64,000 nucleotides of DNA from Darksidea phi. Its lineage: Eukaryota; Ascomycota; Dothideomycetes; Pleosporales; Lentitheciaceae. A program made the translations under genes and the position numbers. The stretch covers positions 62,001-126,000 of the forward strand of contig JASJFT010000041.1 of assembly GCA_030770425.1 (NCBI GenBank). The letters are read 5' to 3'. Of this stretch, positions 1-12,534 are shown piece after piece (within the stretch, counting starts at the first letter, position 1; the number at the start of each line of letters is the position of its first letter). Under the pieces are notes generated by a model. It did no database searches and was not told where the DNA came from. It worked only from the letters and a program-made list of their open reading frames with translations.

Positions 1-491
1 TATGTAGATTCTTAGTTATTTAAAGTTAAAGTATCCCTTATATGTTATGGCACGGAGGGTGTCTCGCTACATAGGGAGGGACGTCGCGTGTTTAAAGAAC
101 CTCCGACTTCCCTTCTCGCGTTTCCATCGCTCAGGCTTTATCCCAGCGTTCGCCCAGCATTTATTCTCATACGCAGCCATCACGAGACCATGGCTGGCTG
201 CATTCTAGCTCCCGGCCCGACCAATGAGACTTGCTACAATGCCGACTTGTCACGCCGCTGCGAGCCGCCATCTCGGATCTCTAAAGGCAGGTGTTCACGA
301 ACAATTCCCCTAAGTAAAGGTACTTGGTTACTAAAGGAAGGTATAGGCTTACCGCGGTTCTCGAGCAAACTTTTAAACCACCGAATTTCCTCCCAGACGT
401 ATCAAGGTCCTCCTCTCATTTTCAACGAAGACGTTTTGCCCCGCCATCACCCCTCATCGCGAACCATCCAAAGTACACGACAACAAAAGTC
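1..491. other. Upstream region of the ornithine aminotransferase gene
   Basis: No gene is supported here. The stretch just before the start codon at 492 is rich in C and A, as in fungal 5' leaders. A 153-codon frame at 88-549 runs through it but resembles no family and overlaps the start of the aminotransferase in another frame. Confidence 0.6.
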
Positions 492-2094
492 ATGGCCCCA
501 GGGACAATCCAGAACGATAGCGCGGTCACCGCTAACGGAACTGCCTTGAAGCCCACCGCTCGCGCATTCCATCCCACAGGCACCCCGGACCCTGCAAAAT
601 ACCATGCTTCGTCGTCGAACGAAGCCATCACCGCCGAGGCCAAATTTGCCGCCCACAACTACCACCCGCTGCCAATTGGTAGGCCCAAAGCAAGCTCATA
701 CATCTGCAAAGCTAACCTTGTATAGTGTTCTCGCGAGCAAGCGGTTGCTCAGTCTGGGACCCTGAAGGCAAGCACTATCTCGACTTCCTCTCCGCATACA
801 GCGCCGTGAACCAGGGCCACTGCCACCCTGAGCTCGTGAAGGCGTTGACTGAGCAGGCCTCGAGATTGACGCTCAGCAGCCGCGCCTTCTACAACGATGT
901 CTTCCCTCGCTTCGCCGAGTTCGTGACCAACATGTTCGGCTTCGACATGGTTCTACCCATGAACACTGGTGCAGAGGCTGTGGAGACGGCTGTCAAGGTT
1001 GCGCGCAAGTGGGGATACAAAGTCAAAGGCATACCTCAGAACGAAGCATTGGTGTTCGCTGTGGAGGAGAACTTTCACGGACGGACGGTGAGGCCCTTAT
1101 TTTCTCGATGATAAAGTGAGACTGCTAATGCACATCTAAATAGTTCGCTGCGATCACAATGTCGAGCGATCCCGAGTCCCGCGACAACTACGGTCCATAC
1201 CTTCCCAACATCGGCAGCATCAATCCTTCGACCGGCAAGCCAATTAGATATAACAACGTCGGCGATGTGCGGGAGGTGCTCGAAACTCATGGAAAGAAGA
1301 CGGCTGCCTTCCTTGTCGAACCCATCCAGGGCGAAGCAGGTATCGTGGTACCTGATGACAGCTACCTGCAAGAGGTACGGGCACTCTGCGATAAACACAA
1401 TGTTCTCCTGATCTGCGACGAGATCCAGACTGGCATCGCGCGAACAGGCAAGCTTTTGTGCCATGAGTGGAGCGAGATCAAGCCAGATCTCGTACTTTTA
1501 GGCAAGGCCATCTCCGGCGGCATGTATCCCGTCTCATGTGTTCTGGGCTCCAAGGAGGTCATGCTCACGATCGAGCCTGGCACGCACGGTTCCACCTATG
1601 GCGGCAATCCATTGGGCTCGGCTGTCGCGATTCGGGCTTTGGAGCTCATCCAAGAAGAGAACATGGTCGAGCGCGCCGAGACGTTGGGCAAGCGGTTCCG
1701 CGAAGGCCTCAAGAACCTCGACAACCCCATGATCGCGACCATCCGTGGCAAGGGTCTACTAAACGCCATTGTCATTGATGAAAGCAAGACGAACGGCCAT
1801 AGCGCTTGGGACCTGTGCATGCTCTGCAAAGCAAAGGGTCTATTGGTAGGAAGAGCCCTCAAGATTGTACACAAAAAAGATGTGCAGCATACTGACGCTG
1901 GAGCACAGGCCAAACCTACCCACCAGAACATTATCCGCCTAGCCCCACCGCTTGTTATCACCGAGCAGGAGATCGATGCCGCGCTCAACATCATCAAGGA
2001 GGCGATGGAGGAGTTGCCGAACCTCAAGGGCAAGCGAGAGGAGGAAGTAATTCCCCCTGGTGAGAAGAATGTACACATCGGCGTCGATAACTAG
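492..2094 (+). CDS. Ornithine aminotransferase (ornithine-oxo-acid transaminase)
   Basis: Class III PLP-dependent aminotransferase converting L-ornithine and 2-oxoglutarate to glutamate-5-semialdehyde and glutamate, the arginine-to-proline/glutamate catabolic step (CAR2 in yeast, otaA in Aspergillus). I read three exons, 492-678, 726-1087 and 1144-2094, with GT-AG introns of 47 and 56 nt, giving 499 aa. Joined exons restore the family's characteristic runs: [18 protein letters not shown], then [19 protein letters not shown] across the second intron. The PLP lysine is K304 in LGKAISGG, and the upstream aspartate motif is [10 protein letters not shown]. The first about 45 residues extend beyond yeast Car2 and are low in conservation; a mitochondrial signal is not evident. 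The start is the first ATG that keeps frame with the conserved core. It is the first of three plus-strand genes, but spacing of 1.4 kb to the next argues for separate promoters. Confidence 0.95.
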
Positions 2095-3523
2095 CCGTGT
2101 CGCTCGGTTTACGATGGAGACCTAGCGTTTGAAGTTTGTTAGAGGTATCTCGAAATCAGTGGATTCGCATCATCAGCAGAATTTCAACGACTGTTACAAC
2201 ATACAGGTACACACCGAGAAGTTATGTACTATAGATTATGGTTGTTGTTTTAGATAGGTATTGGCCGTGCTCGCGGCTGAGACATTGTGCTCATGGAAAC
2301 GGTCGTTGATTGGGAGCTCCACAGCATGGGTGTTGAATTAAGCCTTCGGGCTGTTGCGCCATTGGATGATAAGGTAGGTCTATTGGAAGATAGACGATAG
2401 CTGAATGGTGTGAGCCATGCTCAATTTTGTAGTTGTAGAGGACACTCTTGTTGCGTGACCTTGTTCCATCGCACCTGCCTTGCCCAATCATCCCCCCTCT
2501 ACTGAACCCCACGCACTTCAGTTGATCCAACAGTTACTCGCCGGTCGCAACCGTTTGAGTCATCCTCACTGCATGCGACAGCACAATCTGCTGTTGGAGC
2601 GAACAAGACCCAAATCCCAATCCTAGCAGCGCGATCCTATCACCTCAACGAACTCTGCCATACCTGGTCCGGAAGCATGCACATCCAGCTCTATCGACCA
2701 CTCGCGAGCGGGACCGTGTTCGGAGAAGACGGCTACCGGCAGCTGACCACTGCAACGTTGTAATCAACAAGTCGGTGTGCAGATGCACCTGCTGCCACAC
2801 GGACGAAGAAGAGGAGGAGTCGAGACAACACACGAACGCGTGACTCTAGGCAGAAGTGCATATGGGGTCGCGAAAAGCTACGGTATGATGGCAAAAGATT
2901 TCGGGGCCGAAAAGGATATCAAATCACGGAAAACCCATCGGCTTTGGGGACCGGAATTCGCTACGAATGCCGCTAGCCAGCAAAATGCAGAGGGCTCTGG
3001 TCCCGCGGAACCCGTCTACCAGCTCCCCTGGGCTTCAATATTCCAGTGACCAGGGCTGCTCTGCCGTCTTTGCGCTCAGATTCGGTCCTACCGAGTTCCC
3101 CTTGCACGTATCGTCTGCTGAAGGCCTAGTGGCGGTCGGTCTAATGAAATTGATGTTCAGACTCGGTATCGGCGCAGAAAATTACCGACTGAGCATCAGC
3201 AACTGTAATCTGTTTTCGAGCTAAGTAGTTGGCTGGATTTATCTCCGTCCTAGGGCCGGCCTTAGCTTGCGTACTGACCTCACCATTCAAGCCACCGGCG
3301 TATATGAATCGAGCTGCCTGCTGCGTTTCTCATGACATATAGCCAACCCTGTCCCTGCGCCTGCGCGGCCCCTCACCAAATGGAGCCAGGTTGTTCCATG
3401 ATTCTGCTACATTAACCAAACATTCACAACAGCAGTTTTTCTAATACGACAAATCTTTTTCGCCACCTACACCCGGCAACTTTCGCTTCTGTTTCGCGCA
3501 AGGCGAGCGGATTTTAGCATATA
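2095..3523. other. Intergenic region between the aminotransferase and the ABC transporter
   Basis: 1.4 kb holding the 3' end of one gene and the promoter of the next. Frames here are short (under 95 codons) and show no family resemblance. The 100 bases before 3524 are rich in C and T with few G, typical of a fungal leader. Nothing else is seen. Confidence 0.6.
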
Positions 3524-6500
3524 ATGTCAACATCTTCTTCATTACAAGAGAAAGAGGAGGAGTGGCGGTTACAAGATCAAGAGGCTGCGGACAAACTTGT
3601 AGAATATGAGCCCATAAGGAGCGAGCATTTGGAGACAAAAGCTGTAGAGAAGGACCTGGAGGCAAACGCCGAAAAGCGCAGCGTACGAGGTCTGTCGCGA
3701 CTACAGAGCAGCACCAGTGGAATCTCAGAGTTCAGCGACGCGGTCTCTAGCAGAAAAAGCACAGCAAGCACGAAGCAGAAGTGGTACAAGAAGGCGAATC
3801 CACTGAGATGGGGCGCGAAACCGCCCGTACCGAAAACCAGAGAAGTATCGCGAGAGTACAATGCGGGGTTCTTTAGCCGACTTACTTTCCAATGGATGAG
3901 TCCTCTTATGACGGTAAGTGGGATTCTAGAGGTCTATTGTTTGTAGCTAATGTGAGAATATCTATAGGTTGGTTACAAGCGTCCCCTCGAACACAACGAT
4001 CTCTGGACAGTCAATCCGGACCGAAGCGCAGATGTTATGGTTGAGAGACTCCAGACGTCTTTCAAGAGGCGAAGAGAACAAGGAGGCAATCGGCCGCTCA
4101 TGGGTGCGCTCTACGACACATTCAAGAGAGAGTTCATCATTGGTGGTCTTTGTCAATTACTCGGCAGCGTTATCCAGTCCGTCGCTCCATTCATTCTCCG
4201 GTACCTAATCAACTTCGCGCTCAAAGCCTACGTGGCTCAGCAGACCGGGCGGCCACAACCAAATTTGGGAGAAGGCTTCGGTCTCGTTATCGGTATCACG
4301 CTCATGCAGTTCACACAAAGTCTAGCCACGAATCATTTCATGTATCGCGGCATGATGGTCGGCGGCCAGGCTAGAGCGGTGCTGATAGCGGTCATCTTCG
4401 ACAAGGCTATGAGGCTTTCTGGACGGGCCAAAGCGGGTGGAAAAGCATTTGTGAAAGCGCCACCCCCAGAAGTCAAGCCCGGCAGTGAAGCAGAGAAGAA
4501 ATGGTATCAGAAGATCCTGAAGAAGAAGCAGAAAGAAGAAGCAAAGGGCTCAAACGTGTCCGGAGACGGGCAAGGCTGGGGCAACGGAAGAATCATCAAC
4601 TTGATGTCCACAGACACGTACCGTGTCGACCAAGCGAGCGGCTTCTTCCACATGGTCTGGTGTTCTCCGATTGCTATTCTCATCACGATCGCATTGCTAC
4701 TGGTAAATTTGAGGTACAGCGCGCTTCCTGGTCTCGGCCTCCTGGTTCTTACAATGCCCTTGCTGGGTCGAGCCGTGCGCTCCCTATTCCGACGAAGAAT
4801 GGCGATAAACAAAGTGACAGACCAACGGGTAAGCTTGACGCAAGAGATCCTCCAAGCAGTCCGCTTTGTCAAGTATTTTGGATGGGAAACCAGTTTCATC
4901 CAGCGTGTGGACGGAATCAGACGGAAAGAAATCCGAGGTGTACAAGTCTTGCTCACCATCCGGAATGCCGTCTTGTCTATTGGCATGTCTATGCCGGTCT
5001 TCGCCTCTATGCTCTCTTTCATCACTTATTCGCTCACCGGGAACGATCTCAACCCGGCTCCGATTTTTTCTTCACTCGCGCTGTTCAACTCACTTCGCTT
5101 GCCGCTGAACTTCCTTCCTCTGGTCATTGGCCAGATTGTCGATGCGAACGCGTCCATGAAGCGGATAGAGGAGTTTCTGTTGGCAGAAGAAGCACAGGAG
5201 AGCACGGAGTGGGATTACAATGCTAAGGATGCTGTGGTCTTGAAGAATGCGGGTTTTACGTGGGAACGACATCCTACGCGCGATGAGGAAGAGACTCTTG
5301 GAAGCGGGCCCGGAAAAGGACCAGCTGACAAGAAGTCAAAGAAGGAGAAAAAGCAGGAAAGGGGGGGTAAGCGAGCAAGCGTTGCTTCCAAGACCAGTGG
5401 TGGTAGTGCTACGCCTCCGGATGCCTCAGAGGAGCCGAAAGAAGAGGAGCAACCGTTTTCTATCACGGGCATAGATATTACCATTGGTCGGAAAGAGTTA
5501 GTCGCTGTTATTGGAAGCGTTGGATCTGGAAAGAGTTCGCTACTTGCTGCATTAGCAGGAGATATGAGGAAGACTCAGGGCGAGGTCACCATCGGAGCTT
5601 CGCGCGCTTTCTGCCCGCAGTATGCTTGGATCCAGAACGCGACCGTACGAGAGAACATCGTCTTTGGAAAAGACTTTAACAGTGACTGGTACAATAAGGT
5701 GATCGATGCTTGCGCGTTACGCCCAGATCTCGAGATGCTACCAAATGGCGACAAGACAGAGATTGGCGAGCGAGGTATAACCGTGTCTGGAGGCCAGAAA
5801 CAGCGAATGAACATTGCCCGTGCCATCTACTTCGACGCCGACATTGTGTTGATGGACGACCCTCTTTCCGCCGTCGATGCGCACGTTGGACGTCACATTA
5901 TGGACAACGCGATCTGTGGACTTCTCAAAGACAAGTGCCGCATTCTGGCCACGCATCAGCTCCACGTTTTGAACCGTTGCGACAGGATCATCTGGGTAGA
6001 GGAAGGCCACATCCAAGCCGTCGACACTTTCGACAATCTCATGGCGAACAACAAGGGCTTTCAGCAACTTATGACCATGACTGCTGCCGAGGAGGAGAAG
6101 GAAGAGGTCGAAGACAAGGGTGAGATCGAAGATGAGAAGAAGTCGGCCAAGAAGCAGAAAAAAAGGAAGCCTACTGTTGGGTTGATGCAGGAGGAAGATC
6201 GTGCAGTCAAGAGTGTGGATTGGGGTGTCTGGATTGCGTACCTCAGAGCCGGAGGTGGTCTTTGGGTCGGTCCGCTCGTGCTCATCCTCCTCATTCTCTC
6301 ACAGGGCGCCAATATTAGCACGAGCTTGTGGCTTTCGTGGTGGGTGTCAAACAAGTGGGGATATAGCGAAGGAGCCTACGTAGGATGTTCCGTTCAAGCT
6401 TCCTCAGTTTCAGCTAACATGTCTAGATCGGTGTATACTCAGCGCTTGGCTTCTCCCAGGCATTGATGATGTTCGCCTTCTCAATCGCCGTCTCCGTCTG

Positions 6501-8010
6501 CGGGACTGAAGCTGGCAAGGTCATGCTGCAACGTGCCATCTACCGCGTCCTTCGCGCTCCAATGTCCTTCTTCGACACCACCCCTCTCGGACGCATCACC
6601 AATCGATTCTCAAAGGATATCGACGTCATGGACAACACGCTGACAGACGCCATCCGCATGTACTTCATGACGCTCGCCATGATCATATCCGTCTTCATCC
6701 TCATCATTTCGTACTATTACTACTACGCCATCGCCTTGGGGCCGCTTTTCCTGGTCTTCATGTTCTCTGCTGCCTATTACCGAGCATCGGCTCGTGAGGT
6801 CAAGCGACACGAATCGGTCCTGCGGAGTAGCGTCTTTGCTCGCTTCAGCGAGGCCGTCATGGGTACATCCACCATCCGCGCTTATGGACTGCAGGACCAG
6901 TTTTCCCGCACAGTACGCGAGTCTATCGATGACATGAACAGCGCGTACTACTTGACCTTTGCGAACCAGCGTTGGCTCAGCGTTCGGCTAGACATAATCG
7001 GCATTCTCCTTGTCTTCACTACCGGCGTTCTGGTGGTCACGTCGCGGTTTTCAGTCAACCCTTCCATTGCCGGCTTGGTGCTCTCGTACATTCTCACCAT
7101 TGTTCAGATGATCCAGTTCACGGTGCGACAGCTTGCGGAAGTGGAGAACAACATGAATGCGACGGAGCGCATTCACCACTACGGTACTATGCTCGAAGAA
7201 GAGGCTCCTCTACACACGGGAGAGGTTCGAAAGACTTGGCCCGAGCACGGCGAAATCGTGTTCGACAACGTGCAGATGCGCTATCGTGACGGGCTCCCAC
7301 TGGTCCTCAAAGGACTCAGCATGCACGTAGCTGCAGGCGAGCGCATTGGTGTAGTTGGGCGTACGGGCGCAGGCAAATCCAGCATCATGAGCACACTCTT
7401 CCGCCTCACGGAGCTATCAGGCGGTTCCATTACAATCGACGGGGTCGACATCAGCAAGATCGGGCTTCACGACCTGCGCTCCAAACTGGCCATCATTCCT
7501 CAAGATCCTACCCTCTTCAAAGGCACGATCCGCTCCAATCTAGATCCTTTCAACGAGCATTCCGATCTGGACCTCTGGTCTGCACTGCGGCAAGCGGACC
7601 TAGTCTCCAACGAAGCGTCCATGGACGAGAAATCGGGCCGCATCCATCTAGACTCGGTAGTGGAAGAGGAAGGTCTGAATTTCTCGCTAGGCCAGCGCCA
7701 ACTAATGGCGCTCGCGCGGGCACTGGTGCGAAACTCGCAGATCATCGTTTGCGATGAGGCGACTTCAAGCGTCGACTTTGAGACGGACCAGAAGATCCAG
7801 AAAACCATTGTTGATGGCTTCAGCGGCAAGACGCTGCTGTGCATTGCGCACAGGCTCAAAACAATCATCGGCTACGATCGCATTTGCGTCATGGATGCGG
7901 GGAGGATTGCCGAGTTGGATTCTCCGTTGAGACTGTATGAGCAGGGTGGCGTTTTTAGGAGTATGTGCGACAGGAGTGGGATCCGGAGGGACGACTTCTT
8001 TGAGGCGTAG
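3524..8010 (+). CDS. ABCC-family full transporter, Yor1-type multidrug exporter
   Basis: Predicted plasma-membrane ATP-driven exporter of organic anions and drugs, closest in arrangement to yeast Yor1 (oligomycin resistance). Three exons, 3524-3913, 3968-6379 and 6427-8010 (introns of 54 and 47 nt), encode 1461 aa; Yor1 is 1477 aa. The layout is TMD1-NBD1-TMD2-NBD2 with no extra N-terminal TMD0. NBD1: Walker A GSVGSGKSS (646-654), signature VSGGQ (736-740), Walker B DIVLMDD (755-761). NBD2: Walker A GRTGAGKSS (1245-1253), signature FSLGQ (1353-1357), Walker B IIVCDE (1373-1378). NBD1 has Asp where the catalytic Glu normally sits and NBD2 keeps Glu (E1378), the asymmetry known for ABCC proteins. 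A lysine-rich linker sits before NBD1 (about 585-620) and another after it. The substrate cannot be told from sequence. Confidence 0.95.
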
Positions 8011-9219
8011 TTGCTAGAGGGCCGGGGGCATCTAATCGCGCAGGCTTTTGCTGGGGTGTAGATTGGGGGGATGGGCATCGTGGGCGTTTCTAGCGGGACT
8101 TTGTTTTGCTCAACAGCGGTTCGTTGGGCGGGTTACCTGCCCTGTAGAAAATGGGTGGAGGACTAGCGCGATAGTGCATGCGGTTGTTTTCCACATCAGT
8201 ACGGCGAAGAAAGGGGATATTTCATGCATCCACAGCGCACTGCACGCAATACTTTCCGAGAGCGAATCGAAGACGGGGAGGGGGGGGCGACAAGGCGGCA
8301 GCACGTGTCTCGTGTCGGGGGCGCGCGCAGGCGGCGCACCAAGCAATTTCTCTGGTGCAGTCCGCTAAACCCATGGCAGGCTAAGACATGCAGCCAATGC
8401 GTCCAAGCCGCGTACTTATGCATAGATGAAAATCTAGATGCCAGCTGCGTCTTTCCCCGTTTGGAGCGGCCGCGTTCGTGTTCAGGGGGGACCGCGCGAT
8501 GCTGGACGCGAGGGCTTGCAGGCACGAGGGGCGTCAGAATAGCTTATTTCGGGGGGGAGGATTGGGTGTAATTATGGTTGCGATGAGGTGAGAGATTGAT
8601 GAGGTATTCGCTGGGATGTGTATAGTTTGCTTCATCAAACGAAGAGATAGATGGTCGTTTTTGTGCACAAAGGGATGAGCCGGCCGACGGAGCTTCTTGC
8701 GGGCTAGCGTCCGGAGCGAAATCGATATCTTTCCAGGCGAATCAAACTGAATTGTGATGCGCCCGACGAGAGAGAACAGGGAAAGCATGGGCCTGGTGGT
8801 GGGTGTGCTCAAATAGGACGACGCAGGCCTCCCGATGTTGCACCGCTTCATTGAATTGCATTATACTCTCTCCTCCACCATCGATTTTCGCGAGCTACAT
8901 GTATTGATCGTCGACGCGCCTGCACGAGCCCTCCGGAGAGCCTGCCTCTTTCACGTTTCAATTGGACGACACTCGGACCACGCAGACGTCACATCGCCTG
9001 AGCTTCTATTTCATGCTGTTTCTCCTTTGAATCGCGGAGATTGAGCGTGTTAAACCATCACACCCGCCCGGCCGTTCCTCTGTTCCACGCTGCTGCTGTT
9101 GTCGTTCTCCGTTTTGCACGACTCGCCGTCACTGCTCTATCGCTGGAGCAAACACTCCCTCCCGCACTGCACGACCACCCAGATACAGCCCGTGAAGCTC
9201 CGCCTTCGCCTCCGTAGTC
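8011..9219. other. Intergenic region
   Basis: 1.2 kb between the ABC transporter and the small membrane protein gene. It contains G runs (a 9-base G-rich stretch near 8280) and pyrimidine-rich leader-like sequence before 9220. No frame resembles a known protein. Confidence 0.55.
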
Positions 9220-9786
9220 ATGGCAGCAAACAACGAGAAACCCATCATCTTCGGCGCCGTCATCCAAGAGCCCACGAAGCCCCAGCTCGCCCTCCGCCCG
9301 CAGAACTCAGACGACTCCAACATGTCGGCCGCCCTCGAAAAAGAAACGGCCTTCGACTCGTCGAACCCTTACTCCGCCTTCTACAAGCATCCCGAAGCAC
9401 GCCGCTCCATGGACGCAACCAGCCCCCCGCAGAGCAAGTCGCACCTCGGCGTCACCGTCTACGAGCGCGATCTCGAGGCCGGCAGCACGCCGGGCCTGCC
9501 GCTGTCGGCTGCCACGACGCAGCAGCCCAGGGTCTCGGTCGACGGACGCGTCAAGGAGTGCACAATGTGGCCGAGCAGGCAGGCCATCACCGAGCGCCGG
9601 AAGATGAGCAAGCGCGCGAAGGGGTGCAAGCTGTTTGGCAATCTGAACAGCAAGCAGAGACTTTGGGCTAAGATCGCCATTGCTATGTTTATTATCGCTG
9701 CCGCCGTGGGCTTGGGAATCGGCATATCGAAGGCGGTGGGCGGCGGTATCTGGAAGGGCGATAAGCAGTATGCGCCTATATCATGA
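9220..9786 (+). CDS. Small single-pass, probably tail-anchored membrane protein of unknown function
   Basis: 188 aa, single exon. Residues 1-110 are polar and look disordered. Residues 111-150 carry a short cysteine and basic stretch (VKECTMWPSRQ, then SKRAKGCKLFG). One hydrophobic segment lies at about 151-173 (KIAIAMFIIAAAVGLGIGIS) followed by a 15-residue tail with GGGIWKG. This shape, a basic motif plus one C-terminal helix, recurs in uncharacterised proteins of filamentous ascomycetes as far as I recall. With no N-terminal signal peptide, the topology suggests cytosolic N-terminus and tail anchoring, which is inference. The codon usage is G/C-ending, like a real gene. A good GT-AG intron (9801-9855) lies 15 nt past the stop, so it falls in the 3' UTR. 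Confidence 0.75.
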   Translation: MAANNEKPIIFGAVIQEPTKPQLALRPQNSDDSNMSAALEKETAFDSSNPYSAFYKHPEARRSMDATSPPQSKSHLGVTVYERDLEAGSTPGLPLSAATTQQPRVSVDGRVKECTMWPSRQAITERRKMSKRAKGCKLFGNLNSKQRLWAKIAIAMFIIAAAVGLGIGISKAVGGGIWKGDKQYAPIS

Positions 9787-11154
9787 CCGAGACGTTAAAG
9801 GTATGTCTTTGTTTTGCTGGTACTACGAACGAGTGTTTTCTAATTGTGTTCGCAGTCCGCCTCTACTTGATTTTCCAACAACATATTGTCGCTATGCTTA
9901 TCCGAGCATTTATACACGGGCTGAAGAGCTTGTACCCGTACGCATATCGCTTCTTCGGCCTGTATACCTAATACTCCACGCACATGCATCATCTCTGCGC
10001 CGACAACTGTATTCTTGGACACATCCACCGACCGACCGGCATACCCCCATACGCCACATCACACATCATATATCCGTAACGGCTGGTCATCGCCTCAGCA
10101 ACACACCACGTCGCAGGCCCACCATCACCATCACCCTCAAACAAAACACGCGGCGGTTCCGGTCTGGCGCTTTATCTTCATCCAAAATCACGGTTCCTGC
10201 ATACCAGATTGCCGCTTCTTTGATATCCCTTTATTGTTGACTTTCGTAATGTAAATATGTCTTCCCTTTTTCGCCCGCCCCGTAGTGCACGGTTGGCTGT
10301 ACGGGCTGTATGGCTTTTTCCTTTCTCCTTTCCTCTTTTTCGGCGCATATATGGTTTGTAATGGTCTAGGATACATTTTTCCTGCATGGCATAGCAGACT
10401 TACGGAAGTGCATGGGTGAGATAGAGAGGGTGTGGTAGGGTGAGCAAAAAGTAGAAAGGGGGATATATTATATCATAACCCCCTTCTACACATCGATGAA
10501 ATCGAACATTTGTCCTCGTGCGGGACGTACTACTGCGATTGTTTTTTGTTTACATGTTTGAGTGCTTAGGGTGTTGAAGTTTGATAATGGGGTGCGACAT
10601 GCTATGGTTTGAGGGATGCTAGTATTATGCCGCTTGCTTCGATAGCGGCTTTTTTTACGTGCTATGTTTCATGCTCCGCTCTTAAGTCGTCCCGATCCCG
10701 GCCGCGGCTCTTTCTCGTCTTAACTGTGGGGGAGGCGGGCGAGACGCTGGAACGGTGGGTTGTGGCGTGAGGTTTTCCTTGCGTGGCGATCTTATGGCAA
10801 GTATATATGGTCAGGTGGGTATATCTGTTTCGGATTCCGTTGAAACCTAGTCGTAGAGACTACGTAAGCTTTATGCTTTTCACATGTGCGCAATTAGCAA
10901 GGGGGGAAAGGGTATGTTACAAAAGGCTATAGTTAAGGGGATCGTATTGGTACATAGTATACTAGAGTTCTATCAACGGTATGTTGTCCGTGGTGATGAT
11001 GTTGATGTCTAATTAATGTCAGTTATTTTCTTAGACATGGTAAGTTTTTTATTATTCAGACTTCCTTAAATGTGTTGTTTTAATTTGGAAACTTAAACAC
11101 CTCCTCGTCCTCGTCCTCTTCTGACTCTGACTCTGACTTACAGGAATAAGTAAG

Positions 11155-11311
11155 CTTGCATAGTAGGAGGAATCTCTTTCGCAAGGTCTGCACGAAACAG
11201 TAGGAGCTTGTATACGGTAGAGGTGCCATACGCACACCTACGTCTTATACACGATAACAGAGCCGTGAAGCTGTAGAGCTGTAGAGCTGTAGAGCTGTAC
11301 ACAGTACTGTA
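11155..11311 (+). repeat. Dispersed repeat family, copy A
   Basis: Matches copies B (45302-45460, minus) and C (46879-47026, plus). Shared landmarks in order: TTGCATAGTAGG, TCTCTTT, CTGCACGAAACAGTAGGAG, CTTATACACGATAACAGAG, AGCTGTAGAGCTGTACACAG. Copy A keeps C at positions where copy C has T (for example GCACGAAACAG against GTATGAAATATAG). Its 3' end has an expanded tandem repeat. It stands alone, without recognisable transposase sequence next to it. Confidence 0.8.
11268..11299. repeat. Tandem 8-mer GAGCTGTA, about four copies
   Basis: Four head-to-tail units of (G)AGCTGTA lie at the 3' end of repeat copy A. Copies B and C have only one to two units, so this is a local expansion within copy A. 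Confidence 0.85.
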
Positions 11312-12534
11312 ACATAGATCACATATACCAGCGTGGATATCAGGGTTGATCATTGCTATCGGTAGGGTGGAAGCACGTTAGATGTAACTAAAGAAAAGCG
11401 GCGCAGGGATAGAGCGCGACTGTTTCTGTACTGAGCAGAGGAGCTGATAACAGTAGCTTTTTGAGAACTGTCGGGAGAGTTGGTTGCGTCTTGATGCATG
11501 TATCTAACGCGTGTCATGATTCGCGCTTTCTATCTCGGAATAGCGTGGCGTATGCTACTGACCCGTTCTCAGGTCGAGAGCATAGTTGCTTCTTCGTTAC
11601 CTCCGTTCTTGATGGACTTGAAATGCTAATTTACAATATCTCCGAGCAGGGTTCATTTGGTAAAGACAAGTCTTCTGTACTATACGCTAGGTCTAACTTA
11701 TCATGGCGTGCTCTTCTCGAAATATTAAGCGGCCCTCTCTCCCTGACCTGGTACTCTCCGATTGTGGCGAGCAGTAAGATAACGGCTTCACTGATAAACG
11801 GCAACGGGGTTTCACTCTTCAGAGGTTTTTTAGTGTCTTTGGTATCCCTTCGAAAAACTACTAGTTCTGTCTGTCGGCAGATTCCGGAGGAAAGTGATAC
11901 GTCGAAGAGAGCATCGTGCTTCACTAATTCAGATCGAAGCTAGTTGTGTTATTCGGCTGAAATAGAGAAGCGGTACTGATGTTGCAAGTGGTTAGATGAG
12001 TTGAAAGTGATGTGTGATGGCCCGGTCGATAGCGTCACGTTCTGGTGTCAGGCTCTGTGTTAGGACCATTTGAGGTCATTGGATGGGAAACAATATCTTA
12101 TCATGTGTCAATTCTTACAAGAGTTTATTTGACGAACCAGGCATAGCTCCAAGAGTCATAACAGTTCAAGTGCCCTATGGACACCGTACCATTGAAGCAG
12201 CAGGCTTCCACCACTGAGGGCGGATGATGGTGTTCTAATTTTCCAGGGTAGTGAGGTGGCTCCCTGTAGCCGACTCCTCGAAGGACTGACTGTAGTTCCG
12301 CCTCTCTTCTGCTACTCAAATTCCCAAGTTCCTTTACATTCTACCTGGTCATCGTCGTAGTCAGGAAAGTAATATTCGGCGAACGGAATGAATTCTTCGT
12401 GATCGTGGTGGAAGGAGGTCCGCAATGAGCTCCGTCGGCAAGTTAGACGTCTCTCGATCGTGTTTCCACGTTCGTACATGTCGCCACTACCGGGTGCTCC
12501 ATCCGTCTGACCATCGACTTTGTAGTTGTCCGTC

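Larger units (their letters stand above)
9787..12534. other. Gene-poor AT-rich region with repeat copy A
   Basis: 2.7 kb without a supported gene. It holds a likely 3' UTR intron of the preceding gene (9801-9855), AT-rich sequence from about 10.8 to 11.4 kb, a CTCTGA microsatellite at 11120-11137, and one copy of a dispersed repeat (11155-11311). A 160-codon open frame at 11461-11943 starts at TTG and has an equally long antisense frame, so I do not call it. Confidence 0.6.

Noticed and set aside
1596..2078. 160-codon antisense frame inside the aminotransferase
   Set aside because: Shadow of the conserved aminotransferase frame.
11461..11943. 160-codon frame starting at TTG
   Set aside because: No ATG at its beginning, a 97-codon antisense frame covers the same DNA, and no family resemblance.
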